Below are positions 1 to 9,118 of a stretch of DNA of 64,000 nt, piece after piece. Position 1 is the first letter of the stretch. Each line of letters begins with the position of its first letter. Origin of the DNA: Parabacteroides sp. PM6-13 (GTDB taxonomy: Bacteria; Bacteroidota; Bacteroidia; Bacteroidales; Tannerellaceae); the NCBI RefSeq assembly GCF_029892605.1, contig NZ_JARXWF010000015.1, forward strand, positions 1-64,000, given 5' to 3'. The notes beneath the pieces were generated by a model. It did no database searches, was not told the DNA's origin, and worked only from the letters and a program-made list of their open reading frames with translations. Both the position numbers and the translations under genes were made by a program.

Positions 1-3
1 TCA

Positions 4-60
4 CTACCGTAAGCTGCGCTACGCTTGCATACGGTTATGCATAATCTCACGCCTGCGGCG
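4..60 (+). repeat. REP-like hairpin repeat, copy 1 (direct)
   Basis: A 57-base unit that can fold on itself (ACCGTA near its start pairs with TACGGT in its middle). Near-identical copies lie inverted at 9013-9068 and direct at 9155-9210, differing by only one or two bases. It is followed at once by a pyrimidine-rich tract, as is the copy at 9155. It looks like a dispersed extragenic palindromic element rather than part of a gene. Confidence 0.75.
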
Positions 61-160
61 TGCTTTCCCACAAACCTTCCCATCTTCTCCCTTTCCCCCT
101 TTCTCCTTTCTCTCTCCCTTTCCCCCTTTCTCCTTTCTCCTTTCCCCCCTTTCTCCTTAT
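61..160. repeat. Polypyrimidine (CTTTCTCC-type) tract
   Basis: About 90 bases almost entirely C and T built from CCTTTCTC-like units. It follows a REP-like unit, and the same arrangement recurs at 9211-9294. The open reading frames in it are low-complexity artefacts; I see no gene here. Confidence 0.6.
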
Positions 161-300
161 TTGACATTTTGTCAAATTCGCCCGGCTTTTTTTCCGTAAA
201 CGCAGGGGTATTTTAAATTACCCGCAGGAGTAACACTTTTTAACGTATCATATTGTAAAGCAAAATGGGGTTTTTGCTTACACTTTGCTTTTGGGGATTT
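160..300 (+). repeat. Conserved intergenic block with hairpin, copy A
   Basis: This stretch matches 53155-53285 closely, with 41 identical bases at 228-268 versus 53219-53259. Inside it, 255-281 can form a hairpin (GTAA-a-GCAAAA pairing with TTTTGC-TTAC). Copy B lies directly upstream of a FecR anti-sigma gene. Copy A has no plus-strand gene behind it and points at the 3' end of the fimbrial operon. It may be a vestigial promoter or leader. From 300 to 509 I see no gene; a small hairpin (ACCCC/GGGGT) lies at about 471-487. Confidence 0.65.
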
Positions 301-509
301 CGACGTTTTAAATTTTATTACCAGTCGAATAACATTCTTTAGTGGAAAATATTAGGCGGGTGGGATCAAACCCCTTACTTTTGTATCGTGGTTTTTTCAT
401 AATAGTATTAGATTTAAGGTTAACAAAATTGGTTAGGGGTTGTCGTGAGACAGCCTTTAATTTTTTATATATACCCCTATGAGGGGTAAGCACATAGCTC
501 TCCCCCCGT

Positions 510-1505
510 TTATAACCCAGGATTCTCTTCCTGAATATACCAAGTCCATCCGTTGATATTGATCTGTACGGCGAGCCATTCACCGCCTTCGCCCGGATCG
601 GGGCCGGGTCCGGGATCGGGTGTGTTACCTCCAAAGAGGAAGACGATTTTATATTCATCTTCGCGGTCCAGGTATTCCTGCTTGCCCATGCGGGGCTGTT
701 CCATGGCGGTCCAGAGCAGGAACTGGGTCAGGTTGATATCGAACACCACCTTGCCGGTGTTTTTGTGGGTCACGATAAAACGGGTCTTCCGATCCGCCAT
801 CAGTCGCAGGGTGTTCAGTTCCACCATGCCTCCGTTGTCGATCGCCTCCATAAAATAGGGGCGGTAGCTCAGTGTCTCGTCTTCACGCAATGTGTTGTCG
901 TAGTTGAGGTAACCGTTCGATTCGATCAGTTCGTAGGTGTAGTCCGCTACGTTGATCTTCCATTCGGGTGTCACGCCGTTAAACACAAAACGCACCTTAT
1001 TCGTGTCTTTGATCAGGTTCACCGTATCGGTCTGATGTGCCTTGCCGGTGAAATGGATATCGCGTATCTCGCCATACCATAAGGGCTCCAGTTCTTTGTC
1101 GATCACGCGCGAGGCTTCACGTTTCACAAACAATTCCATATCGGTCAGGGTCGACTGCCCCGCCACCATCTCGGGACGGTTGTAGGAGTCGCGTGCCCCT
1201 CCCCAGGCCATCACCTTGTAGTCGCCCGGGCGAATAGCCAACGCCATGCGGTAGTCACCGGTTGCCAGTGCCGCCCCCTCGTCGGATTGTTGGAAAAGGA
1301 AACGCCCCGCCTCGTCGAACACATAGAGATCGACCTTGTCTACCTGCGTATGAAAAGCATCGGCATACAACATATTATAGTCATAGGTAAACGCCAGGTA
1401 GAGCCGGCAGGAGGGCAGATCCTCCTCGATGCAAGAGACCGGCAGGAGAGCCAGTGCCAACAGCGCCGGCAGGAGTTTGGAAAATAAAACAGCTATTTGT
1501 CTCAT
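510..1505 (-). CDS. FimB/Mfa2-family fimbrial protein with a fimbrillin-like C-terminus
   Basis: Last gene of the fimbrial operon, 331 residues. It starts with a lipoprotein signal (lipobox LPVSC near residue 25), so it should be lipidated and exported to the outer membrane. The segment following the lipobox (CRLYLAFTYDYNMLYADAF, then VDKVDLYVFD) is typical of the FimB/Mfa2 family (Pfam Mfa2), which anchors and length-limits type V fimbriae. The end is unusual: after a Pro/Gly/Asp-rich linker it finishes VQININGWTWYIQEENPGL. The major subunit upstream ends almost the same way (WTWYTQTENL), which suggests a polymerisation strand that a pure anchor should not need. It may be an anchor that also accepts subunits, or a fimbrillin-like minor subunit. 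Family call is firm; exact role is not. Confidence 0.8.
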   Translation of the reverse strand: MRQIAVLFSKLLPALLALALLPVSCIEEDLPSCRLYLAFTYDYNMLYADAFHTQVDKVDLYVFDEAGRFLFQQSDEGAALATGDYRMALAIRPGDYKVMAWGGARDSYNRPEMVAGQSTLTDMELFVKREASRVIDKELEPLWYGEIRDIHFTGKAHQTDTVNLIKDTNKVRFVFNGVTPEWKINVADYTYELIESNGYLNYDNTLREDETLSYRPYFMEAIDNGGMVELNTLRLMADRKTRFIVTHKNTGKVVFDINLTQFLLWTAMEQPRMGKQEYLDREDEYKIVFLFGGNTPDPGPGPDPGEGGEWLAVQININGWTWYIQEENPGL

Positions 1506-1663
1506 TCATGTATATTTTCATCAGGGAGTGACCCGAAAGCACCTTTGAGTCACCCCTTTGTTATTTTCTATTTCGGTGGATAGTATCCGGCATGCGGATT
1601 CCATCAATTATTATCCCGGATGTTAGCGTTCCGGAAACGACTATTTTTTTTGTTTGAAAAAGA

Positions 1664-1693
1664 TGTTGTGGGGGAAAAGAATCCCCCACAACA
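1664..1693 (-). terminator. Attenuator/terminator between major subunit and FimB-like gene
   Basis: Perfect 12-bp inverted repeat (TGTTGTGGGGGA / TCCCCCACAACA) with a 6-base loop. On the minus strand it is followed by a T-rich stretch (TCTTTTTC). It sits in the 222-base gap between the major fimbrillin stop and the FimB-like start. It should end most transcripts after the major subunit and let a minority read through, keeping the anchor scarce. Confidence 0.75.
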
Positions 1694-1727
1694 AAAACCC
1701 TTTGGGGCTTATGAAACTAAGAAATAA

Positions 1728-3524
1728 TTAAAGATTTTCTGTCTGGGTGTACCAGGTCCAGGGGTTGATGGTGATCTGAACGGCCAGGTATTTGTCTGAT
1801 TCTTCATCAGGCGTTTCCGGATCCGGTTTCGGAACAATCGGATATCCCGGGCTATTTATAGAACCAATATGAATATCATACACGGAGTTACGAACCACAC
1901 CAAATTCTCCTAAAGCATTTACGTTAGAACCTGTTCCTCCGCCTGTGGGAGTGTCATCATCATGCTTGATCATGATTTTGTAATAGCTTACGCCTGCTGC
2001 ATAGTAGGTCACATTTCCATATGAATCTCCTCCGTGTGCTTTGAGGGCGTTAACAAGAGCAGTAGCATTAAAGGAAGCAGCAACAGTTGCGGCTTTGTCC
2101 GCAGCTACATCACCCTCTTCAAATGCGGGAATAGATACTTTCTCAACTCCAGTAACGTTTTTACCTTCTAAATACCCCAGGTAATCATTAAATGCCGTGT
2201 AAAGAGCACCAACAGTTCCGTCTGAATAAAAGAGTGTTAGTTCTTTTTTTATCCAATCTCCCAGCGTTGCCATCGTATAATACCCATTGGCGATTTTGAT
2301 CCAGTCGTATGTAGGATTACTACCAGCTGCTTGATAATAGCTTCCATCTTTGAGCTCGGCTAATTTGAAATGACTTGGATAAACAGTAGCCTTTAATACG
2401 GCTTGGGTTGTATAGGCATGATAATTAAATTTAGCAGCCTGGGTGTTTTCTAAGCAATATTCTACATTAGTTTTTATATTTGCTGAAGGAGTTTCAGCGC
2501 CTCCAGCACTTCCGCTAGTTACATTTGTCGGACTTTTCCAGTCAATAGCAAAAGAATTACTACTAACAGAGGCATCCACAAAATTATAATTGGCTTTATA
2601 GAGATCCGTATATACAAGAGCACCACTATTATACGCAATAACGGACTGATTCGCGTCATCGTAGTTCGGGTCTTTTCTATATGAACCTTGCTTATAAGGC
2701 GTAGCGGACCAAATATCAGTATTCAGTTCTGTTTTAGTACGTTCAGACATAGGATAGAATTTCTTATTGGTGATATTCAATCCCCATTGTACGCTATTTT
2801 CAACGAATGTGATTTTTATACCACTATCATCTGATGGGGTATCTACATTTTCCGGAGAAGTAGCATTATTATACAATCGTACTTTAGCCACAACGCGGTC
2901 TACCACGATGCTTAAGCGTGCATCTGCAGCTTCTGCGGCAGCTGCTGTCGCTTTTGTATTGTCTTGGATATCCCCGTTAGTTACTGTTCCGTCAGAAGCA
3001 TAGGTGTTCGGCTCCAAGAATCCGGAGGCGTTTGTCATCATAAAGTTGTTTGTTGTTGTCGTCTCATCTTTTGTTTGTTGCGTAACATTAGCAACCGTCG
3101 CGGAAATCGCCTGATTCACAGATGAAAAAGTCGATACTCCCGCCGTAATCGTGGGCAGTTTGGAGGACGGGTTTACAATAACCAAAATAGATTTTGCGTT
3201 TTTGCTTACCTTAAAGGCATTTGTTTTTGTAAGCCAATCAGTTTCATCCTCCAGTAATGTCAAATCCACCACATTGGTCACAAAAGCAGTAGAGGCGAAA
3301 TCGTCAAACAGAACCACCTTTATCGAGTTCACTTTTGATTCGTCCGCTTTCCCAATTTCTTGGTCCGGATTGTTAATCGCACGAGTCATGCTCGGGCTGA
3401 TATTCAACGACAGCCATGCATCTCCTTCCAGGCCGTTACCACCTTCCCCATTCGGAAGATCATCACTACAAGCTGCGAACAACATTGTTGCTGCGGCTAA
3501 AGCAAATAAATTTCTCTTTTTCAT
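1728..3524 (-). CDS. Major fimbrial subunit, FimA/Mfa1-type (type V pilin)
   Basis: 598 residues with a lipoprotein signal (MKKRNLFALAAATMLFAAC, lipobox FAAC). The mature N-terminus, with DAWLSLNISPSMTRA and KVNSIKVVLFDD, matches the Mfa1/FimA fimbrillin N-domain, the part removed by a trypsin-like protease before polymerisation in Porphyromonas. Arg-47 in SMTRA is a plausible cleavage site. The C-terminus (VQITINPWTWYTQTENL after an acidic Pro-rich linker) looks like the donor strand used in type V pilus assembly. It is followed by a terminator-like hairpin, fitting an abundant product. The start is the first Met, preceded by A/T-rich sequence as is common for strongly expressed Bacteroidetes genes. 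'Major' is inferred from length, position and the attenuator. Confidence 0.8.
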   Translation of the reverse strand: MKKRNLFALAAATMLFAACSDDLPNGEGGNGLEGDAWLSLNISPSMTRAINNPDQEIGKADESKVNSIKVVLFDDFASTAFVTNVVDLTLLEDETDWLTKTNAFKVSKNAKSILVIVNPSSKLPTITAGVSTFSSVNQAISATVANVTQQTKDETTTTNNFMMTNASGFLEPNTYASDGTVTNGDIQDNTKATAAAAEAADARLSIVVDRVVAKVRLYNNATSPENVDTPSDDSGIKITFVENSVQWGLNITNKKFYPMSERTKTELNTDIWSATPYKQGSYRKDPNYDDANQSVIAYNSGALVYTDLYKANYNFVDASVSSNSFAIDWKSPTNVTSGSAGGAETPSANIKTNVEYCLENTQAAKFNYHAYTTQAVLKATVYPSHFKLAELKDGSYYQAAGSNPTYDWIKIANGYYTMATLGDWIKKELTLFYSDGTVGALYTAFNDYLGYLEGKNVTGVEKVSIPAFEEGDVAADKAATVAASFNATALVNALKAHGGDSYGNVTYYAAGVSYYKIMIKHDDDTPTGGGTGSNVNALGEFGVVRNSVYDIHIGSINSPGYPIVPKPDPETPDEESDKYLAVQITINPWTWYTQTENL

Positions 3525-3588
3525 TTTTTTAATTTAAAATAGTTATACATCGTTCTTATTCTCATTTCTATATTATTTATCTCTTTTT

Positions 3589-5358
3589 TTACTGCACAAA
3601 CTCGACCTTGATACGCCGGGTGTATTGGGTATAGACATTCGGACTGGTATATCCCGGGTTTTTCCCGGTCATAAGATATGCCGCGCCTGTTCTCCCGCTC
3701 CCATTTGATACATGTATCTGAATCATACCGTCTGATACGCTTATGTTATACTTATCGTTCCGGAGTGATCCCGGAAGAGGAGGTATGGTTGCTGATCCGT
3801 CTCCGGTCGGTTTTCCACCATCCGGTGACAATTGGATCCAGTAGTCATCCCCGGTAGGGTTCTCCACCATTCCTCCCACCAGATATTGACCAAAGTTCTG
3901 CCAGTTGCCTCCAGCTTTATCCCATTTATAGAGGTAATAGACCTTTTTCCCATCACCGTCTAAGATACCGGAATGAGAAGGAAGAGTATTTCTCATCACA
4001 GTGATCTTCTTTTGAAAATTACCATACTTAAGGGTGATCTCACCGGATGTGAAAGATTCCGCGAATTTCACTTTCACACTTCTATTGGCTGAGATACTAT
4101 TTTCTCCCACAAGGGACAATCCACTGGGCAGCACAATCTGTCTGTTCGTTGGCAGGGTAGCCCCCCCTAAAACGATCGAACAGATCTCATATTCATCCGT
4201 AGTATTATTACCAAATCCCATATAGATGGAATTACTGACCGAGAGGTAGTAATCATCGAAAGCGGTTGTTTCATACGCCGAGACATCAGTAACCGTAAGC
4301 GTCACATCAACAAGATCATTATTGAATTCCGGCGCGTTGATCGCATCTGTCAAATAGCGATGTCCCGTACCATACACTTTCGTGATCGTAAAGGTATATG
4401 CATAGTTACGCAATAAATCAATCTGTGCCGGAGGAGAAGTATTCCCCACAATAGCCATCTTATAATAATAATCATTCCCCTGATAGGTGCCCTTGATAAT
4501 CAAATGAGTTTTATTCTCTTTGGCCGATTCGAACAGGTAAATTGGCGTAGTCGTTTGGTCGGATGACGAATTCACGTTTGCTATATTACCTGTAGTCGTA
4601 TAGTGAGTCAGTTTATCCGTTTCTCCGTTCCACGTTGGCAGCGATGCCTGGGCATACCAATAGCCATATCGCGGCGCGTTTCTCACCTGGGTGATGCCAT
4701 AGAGCTCGAAGTTGGGAGCCTCATTCTCAAGAATCACCTTCGCGGTATTGCGGGTGAGTGATATAGCAGAGCCATCATTATCAATCTTCAGGTCTTTCGT
4801 AATCCCGGTTGAAGGTGTAGTAAACTGCGCGCACATCGGCAGATATTTTCCGGCAAAAGGAATAGTCGTCTGCGGACTATTTAGCGGTATACTATACAGA
4901 TTGCTTTTCGTGAAGCCCAATGATTTGGGAGAAGTTCCACCCAGCCAACTCTTTATATTGGCGGTGGTAAAAGCAACCGTTTCTTCTGTATCTCCCTTAT
5001 AGAACGACGCTTCGGGATTTGCCAGAATAAGCAACTGACAGGTAGATGTCTGTTTTTCCAATACAACCAGGAAGCGGTTATTGGTAGTTCGTGTTGCCTG
5101 TGCCGCTTCTACAAAAACAGCGTTATCGTCACTCCCTTTATAGACTATAACAATGGGTAGGTTCGCATCTGTCTGAATTCCCTCTTCGGCTTTTGTGTGC
5201 GGAACCGTATAATCGCTGATACGGGCAAAAAGTTCCACTTGTATCCTTTCAGCAGCTGCTTCTGCCGGTACCAGCTCCTCTTCCACATGACAGGCCGGCA
5301 GTAACACAAGAAGCATCACTACGAACGATTGCATGATATGTAGAAATAGGTGTTTCAC
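3589..5358 (-). CDS. Accessory fimbrial lipoprotein
   Basis: 589 residues with a signal peptide and lipobox (LLPAC, Cys at about residue 23). The region after the signal (VELFARISDY, then ILANPEASF) resembles fimbrillin-type beta-sandwich proteins of Bacteroidales. The C-terminal part holds Ser/Thr-rich beta segments and ends RRIKVEFVQ, without the WTWY tail of its two downstream neighbours. Its place between the tip-like protein and the major subunit suggests an accessory or adaptor subunit of the fimbrial tip complex. I do not recognise a narrower family. It lies 24 bases after the upstream gene, so co-transcription is likely. Confidence 0.65.
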   Translation of the reverse strand: MKHLFLHIMQSFVVMLLVLLPACHVEEELVPAEAAAERIQVELFARISDYTVPHTKAEEGIQTDANLPIVIVYKGSDDNAVFVEAAQATRTTNNRFLVVLEKQTSTCQLLILANPEASFYKGDTEETVAFTTANIKSWLGGTSPKSLGFTKSNLYSIPLNSPQTTIPFAGKYLPMCAQFTTPSTGITKDLKIDNDGSAISLTRNTAKVILENEAPNFELYGITQVRNAPRYGYWYAQASLPTWNGETDKLTHYTTTGNIANVNSSSDQTTTPIYLFESAKENKTHLIIKGTYQGNDYYYKMAIVGNTSPPAQIDLLRNYAYTFTITKVYGTGHRYLTDAINAPEFNNDLVDVTLTVTDVSAYETTAFDDYYLSVSNSIYMGFGNNTTDEYEICSIVLGGATLPTNRQIVLPSGLSLVGENSISANRSVKVKFAESFTSGEITLKYGNFQKKITVMRNTLPSHSGILDGDGKKVYYLYKWDKAGGNWQNFGQYLVGGMVENPTGDDYWIQLSPDGGKPTGDGSATIPPLPGSLRNDKYNISVSDGMIQIHVSNGSGRTGAAYLMTGKNPGYTSPNVYTQYTRRIKVEFVQ

Positions 5359-5382
5359 GTCTTTTTGTTCTTTTTATTCTTT

Positions 5383-8300
5383 TTATTCTTTGACACAACG
5401 GATTGAATATCCGAAATCAGAGTATGAGTTTATGAAAAGGAGATGGTCATACTGTATTTCCATACACCAAGCGCCAGTCGAAATTCGCCTGTCAGCAGTA
5501 ATAGTCTTATTTTGTGAATTAGTAATTGTTCTCTGATAGTTATCACCATCACGTATCGGACCTACCGATGAACTCCAATAATACCCCGTACTTCCTCTTC
5601 CTTGAAAATCTGCCCAGTCGTTAGTGATTCGCCCGGCTGAAGGGAAGAACAGTGACGCTTTTGTAGTTGGATTCACAAACATAAGACCTCTATAGGCTAT
5701 TTGGGGAGATTTAACATCAACGCCATATCCACTTTGAGTCTTTTGGATTGGTCTGCGATCAAAAAAACCATCGGCATAGAATGTACGATACGTATTATGT
5801 ATTGCTTTTCTTGCATAGTTACCATTCGTATCACCTGACGGATATGTCCCAGGACCGGAATTTATTACTTCAGTACTGAGGGGATTCCATATTGTAGTAG
5901 AATCCGCATTTGAATTGGCATCGCCTGAAAAAGGATAGGTAAAGAGAGATACTCTGTATTCAGAATTTGCAATTTGTGCTCTATAGTCTTGAGTTTCAGA
6001 AAGGTCTAAATTGGCTGTAGGAGTCGGTCCATTATATGAAATATCATTTGTAATACCATCCGTTGGACGACGATATCCTTCAGGACAAGTTTCAAAAACA
6101 TCTTTGTGCTTTTGGGTTGAACCTTCAAGCGAAGCATCCCATCTGACATACCATTTAGCGGGCAAACCGGTTGGTGCCAAAATCCCTTTATTGTACCCTT
6201 TGCCACTTATCCATGCAGTCGAATTTTTCACCTCCCCCACCGGGTTAAAAGCACGTCTATAAAAAGGTTCAATGGCAGCGGTGAAAGCCTCGTCATCATA
6301 TAATCGTAATCCCCACTGGAAAAAAGCACCTCCTTGTGATGGATAGTCAACAAAGTCTCCCCCTTTAACACCTAATTGCACAAAAGCAGGAGGGGTATTT
6401 TCTTTAAACCCTGCGGCTGTTAAGTTGTAAGGACTAAACTTCGCTGCCGCTGTTCGAGAATTTCCACTCAATGGCTGATACTTGGCATCAATAGAAGAGA
6501 GCGTTCCAATAGTCTCAGTCGGTTCAAACAGATAATCGGGCTCCTCTCCCTGACGTACATATATCGTTTGGGTAATTTGCCTAGGACCATCACCTGAACG
6601 CACCCAACACCGCAACGAAACCGTTCCATACCGGGGTTTTCCCTGAGAAGCGCCAGGATTCTCTGAAGTCAATCCTATTCGAAAATAGATTCGCCCCTTT
6701 CCTGATACAGAGTTGCCGGGATTAACTGGGTACTTCTCGGCATCTCCGGGATTATTCGTTCCCACTCCGGGATCGTAACTCGGAAGAGAACTAAGAATAA
6801 TAAAATCATTGTTTGCCGTAGCAGTCCATTCCTTATCCAAATAATGTTGTCCGGTGATGATACGTTCACCTTTTTGGTTATTCCTGTAAAACACACCCAA
6901 GTACTGATCTTGTCCTTTCCATTCCGCATTTGCAAAACGTAATCCGTTTTGCGTAAGGTTAACAGTGATTGTTCTCTTAATCTGTGTCCCTGTTGCTCCG
7001 GAAGTATCCTCTCCCAATAAAGTTAATGTATAGGTACCTGTTTGTGAAGTACTGTTTTCATAGTCAAGTATCGGATTAGAAAGGGTTTCAGATCTACCTC
7101 CATCTGCAAGTATATCCATATATCCGGATCCGGTTTCCGGGTCAAAATGAAATCGAGTAGTCGTATTGGTTCCATCGGCAGTTGCCAAATCATTAAATAC
7201 CACATTGGTTTCCAATTCTGTTGATCCATTTTTTAAGACAGTAGGCATCACTTTTACGCATGGCATATTGGAGTAAAAAGAGACTCTTACTCCGTTCAAA
7301 TCGGTCATATTCACCTCGGTATGCGACACATTCAATATTTTATCACCACCGATAGTCCACTCAGCACCGCCTTCGACCCAATCGGAGGCTATGATATTTA
7401 ATTCGAGTGATTCGCTGATATTACCAATCAGCTCTAAGGCTCCGTTATGAGGGAGCGCGTAGTTGTTGATCTCTGTTTCTGTCTCTTTATCCTTTTGAGG
7501 TCGTAGCCAGGTATAGCGGTCGTTATTGGTTATACCTGCCTTATCCATTTTAACCGTTAATCCCACTGCTTTGTCTTTATTTTGATAATCAGCTGATTTA
7601 AGTGGATTGGAAGGGATAATGATACGTGTGTTTTCCGCCAATACCGCTTTCCATACGTGTTCGCTCGAAGGAGTCGTTTCCGCAAAAGCCGTTTTCGCAA
7701 TCGTGTATGAGCTTATCGTTCCCCAACTGATCGAACCGGAGTAAGCTTCCGGATAGAGAGGTACTTTGTCGGGGAGGTTAGTGAGAACCACCCCATTGAA
7801 ATCGTTTGATAGATCCCGATCGGCTGTAAATGTAAGATCCAACTTAACGGCCATCCGATCTAAGTAAACTTTCAATGGGTTATCTTGCTCCGCTGTGGAG
7901 GGAATCGTTATCGTACGATGTATTTCCTTAATCATAGGGATGGCTGTGGTCGCATTGAAAGCGGAAGAAGGGAATGCCTTTGCTTGCAGCTGACCATAGG
8001 TAGCGATATCTGCCAATGAGCTGGGCTCGTTGGCGACAAAAACAAACCGGTGATAAGCACCTTTATTGATTTTATGTTTGATGATTCCGTCCGTGTCGCT
8101 CGGGCTTATCGCATAAAGCTGATTACTAACACACAAATCCGTTTGATTGAAAACCATCACACGTATGCTTTCAACCGTTGTGTCCAAATTATCTTCTTGA
8201 TTGATATTCGACTTGGTCAGACTTGCCTGTATTTCGAGATAGGAATCTTCCTCAGCCACTTCATATTCATCTACACAAGAAGTGACCATTGGCAGAAGTG

Positions 8301-8421
8301 CCAATAGGAATAATAATATATTATTTTTAACGGTCTCTTTGTTTGTTGTTGGCAAATAACGGCACAAAGAAAACACCCCATTGTCTTTCGACAAACAAGT
8401 TCTAAACCCCTCTTTATACAT
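5383..8421 (-). CDS. Large fimbrial tip-like lipoprotein with C-terminal FISUMP-like domain
   Basis: First gene of the fimbrial operon, 1012 residues. A hydrophobic stretch ending in a lipobox (MVTSC, Cys at about residue 49) is preceded by an unusually long N-terminal region of some 35 residues, so the true start may lie downstream (a TTG codon precedes LPTTNKETVKNN). Residues about 60-400 resemble Mfa-like fimbrillin modules (EIQASLTKSN, SIRVMVFNQTD). The final 250 residues (CPEGYRRPT, YYWSSS, FGYSIRCVKE) resemble the Fibrobacter-type 'FISUMP/major paralogous' domain often found at the end of Bacteroidales surface proteins. Such proteins are the likely adhesive tip. Tip role is inferred from size, position and the added domain. 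Confidence 0.7.
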   Translation of the reverse strand: MYKEGFRTCLSKDNGVFSLCRYLPTTNKETVKNNILLFLLALLPMVTSCVDEYEVAEEDSYLEIQASLTKSNINQEDNLDTTVESIRVMVFNQTDLCVSNQLYAISPSDTDGIIKHKINKGAYHRFVFVANEPSSLADIATYGQLQAKAFPSSAFNATTAIPMIKEIHRTITIPSTAEQDNPLKVYLDRMAVKLDLTFTADRDLSNDFNGVVLTNLPDKVPLYPEAYSGSISWGTISSYTIAKTAFAETTPSSEHVWKAVLAENTRIIIPSNPLKSADYQNKDKAVGLTVKMDKAGITNNDRYTWLRPQKDKETETEINNYALPHNGALELIGNISESLELNIIASDWVEGGAEWTIGGDKILNVSHTEVNMTDLNGVRVSFYSNMPCVKVMPTVLKNGSTELETNVVFNDLATADGTNTTTRFHFDPETGSGYMDILADGGRSETLSNPILDYENSTSQTGTYTLTLLGEDTSGATGTQIKRTITVNLTQNGLRFANAEWKGQDQYLGVFYRNNQKGERIITGQHYLDKEWTATANNDFIILSSLPSYDPGVGTNNPGDAEKYPVNPGNSVSGKGRIYFRIGLTSENPGASQGKPRYGTVSLRCWVRSGDGPRQITQTIYVRQGEEPDYLFEPTETIGTLSSIDAKYQPLSGNSRTAAAKFSPYNLTAAGFKENTPPAFVQLGVKGGDFVDYPSQGGAFFQWGLRLYDDEAFTAAIEPFYRRAFNPVGEVKNSTAWISGKGYNKGILAPTGLPAKWYVRWDASLEGSTQKHKDVFETCPEGYRRPTDGITNDISYNGPTPTANLDLSETQDYRAQIANSEYRVSLFTYPFSGDANSNADSTTIWNPLSTEVINSGPGTYPSGDTNGNYARKAIHNTYRTFYADGFFDRRPIQKTQSGYGVDVKSPQIAYRGLMFVNPTTKASLFFPSAGRITNDWADFQGRGSTGYYWSSSVGPIRDGDNYQRTITNSQNKTITADRRISTGAWCMEIQYDHLLFINSYSDFGYSIRCVKE

Positions 8422-8436
8422 ACACCCTCTTTCATA

Positions 8437-8465
8437 TCATATGAATCGCCGAGGCGGTCATATGA
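8437..8465. promoter_or_regulatory. Dyad element upstream of the fimbrial operon
   Basis: Two copies of the self-complementary octamer TCATATGA (8437-8444 and 8458-8465) flank CGCC/GGCG. It lies 16-44 bases upstream of the first fimbrial start codon, inside the probable leader. It could be an operator or an RNA hairpin near the ribosome entry site. Confidence 0.4.
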
Positions 8466-8693
8466 ATGTTATACACACACAGGCTGTTTTTCACAACTAA
8501 CGCGCGCATCGTTCACGTAATAAAATCTAACTGTTTATGCTGGATTGGATATGTCGAGATAGTAATGGCTACATCAAACGATGTGAATTCTTGACTCTAT
8601 CTATACGAAGAACTTGGCGCAAATAACAACTAAAAGACAGACTACCATTCTGTCGTGTCTTACCCTTTCTATAGTTGCTTCAAACAGTCGTGG

Positions 8694-8701
8694 CAAAGAT
8701 A
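8694..8701 (-). promoter_or_regulatory. Possible fimbrial operon promoter (-7 box)
   Basis: On the minus strand this reads TATCTTTG, an exact fit to the Bacteroidetes -7 consensus TAnnTTTG. No good -33 TTTG is visible at the usual spacing. If used, the fimbrial mRNA would carry a leader of about 270 bases that includes the dyad at 8437-8465. Confidence 0.35.
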
Positions 8702-8861
8702 GGCAAGTTTTGCAAAGAGATCAGCCTAAACCCTGTTTATTATTATTTTTTTTCATGATTTTATTATTTCAGGGCTTATATTTACTTATTTTAACATCTT
8801 CCGGTTGTTTTTAAGGCTTTGTTTCTTATTTGCTCCATGAAATTGAAAGGGGAAAGATCAG

Positions 8862-9068
8862 CCCTCCAACCTCCCCAAGGGGAGGCTAAGGTCGTTTCTT
8901 CCAATATTGGAAAGTTGAAGAAATTGAAAGTTGAAAATTGAAAATTGAAAATGGAGGGGAAGGAGGAAGGGGAAGTGTCTTCCAATTTTGGAAGAATTGA
9001 AGGTGGGGATCGCGCCGCAGGCGTGAGATAATGCATAACCGTATGCAAGCGTAGCGCAGCTTACGGTA
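8862..9068 (-). repeat. Composite repeat: short hairpins, AT-repeat, polypurine tract, REP-like copy 2 (inverted)
   Basis: Contains the palindrome CCTCCCCAAGGGGAGG, the dyads TTCCAATATTGGAA (about 8899-8912) and TTCCAATTTTGGAA (about 8980-8993), an AATTGAAAATTG-type repeat (8921-8954), a purine-rich tract (8952-8973), and an inverted copy of the REP-like unit at 9013-9068. Together with 1-160 it brackets the fimbrial operon in inverted orientation. Apart from this and the probable promoter, I see no gene in 8422-9380. Confidence 0.6.
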
Positions 9069-9118
9069 TAGCGACTTCCTGTCAATCAAGCGCCGCAGGT
9101 GCGAGATCCGCCATAATC

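Noticed and set aside
25-216. Open frame of 63 codons rich in Phe, Leu, Pro and Ser
   Set aside because: It is a read-through of a REP-like hairpin and a pyrimidine tract; the same pseudo-protein arises at 9146-9370.
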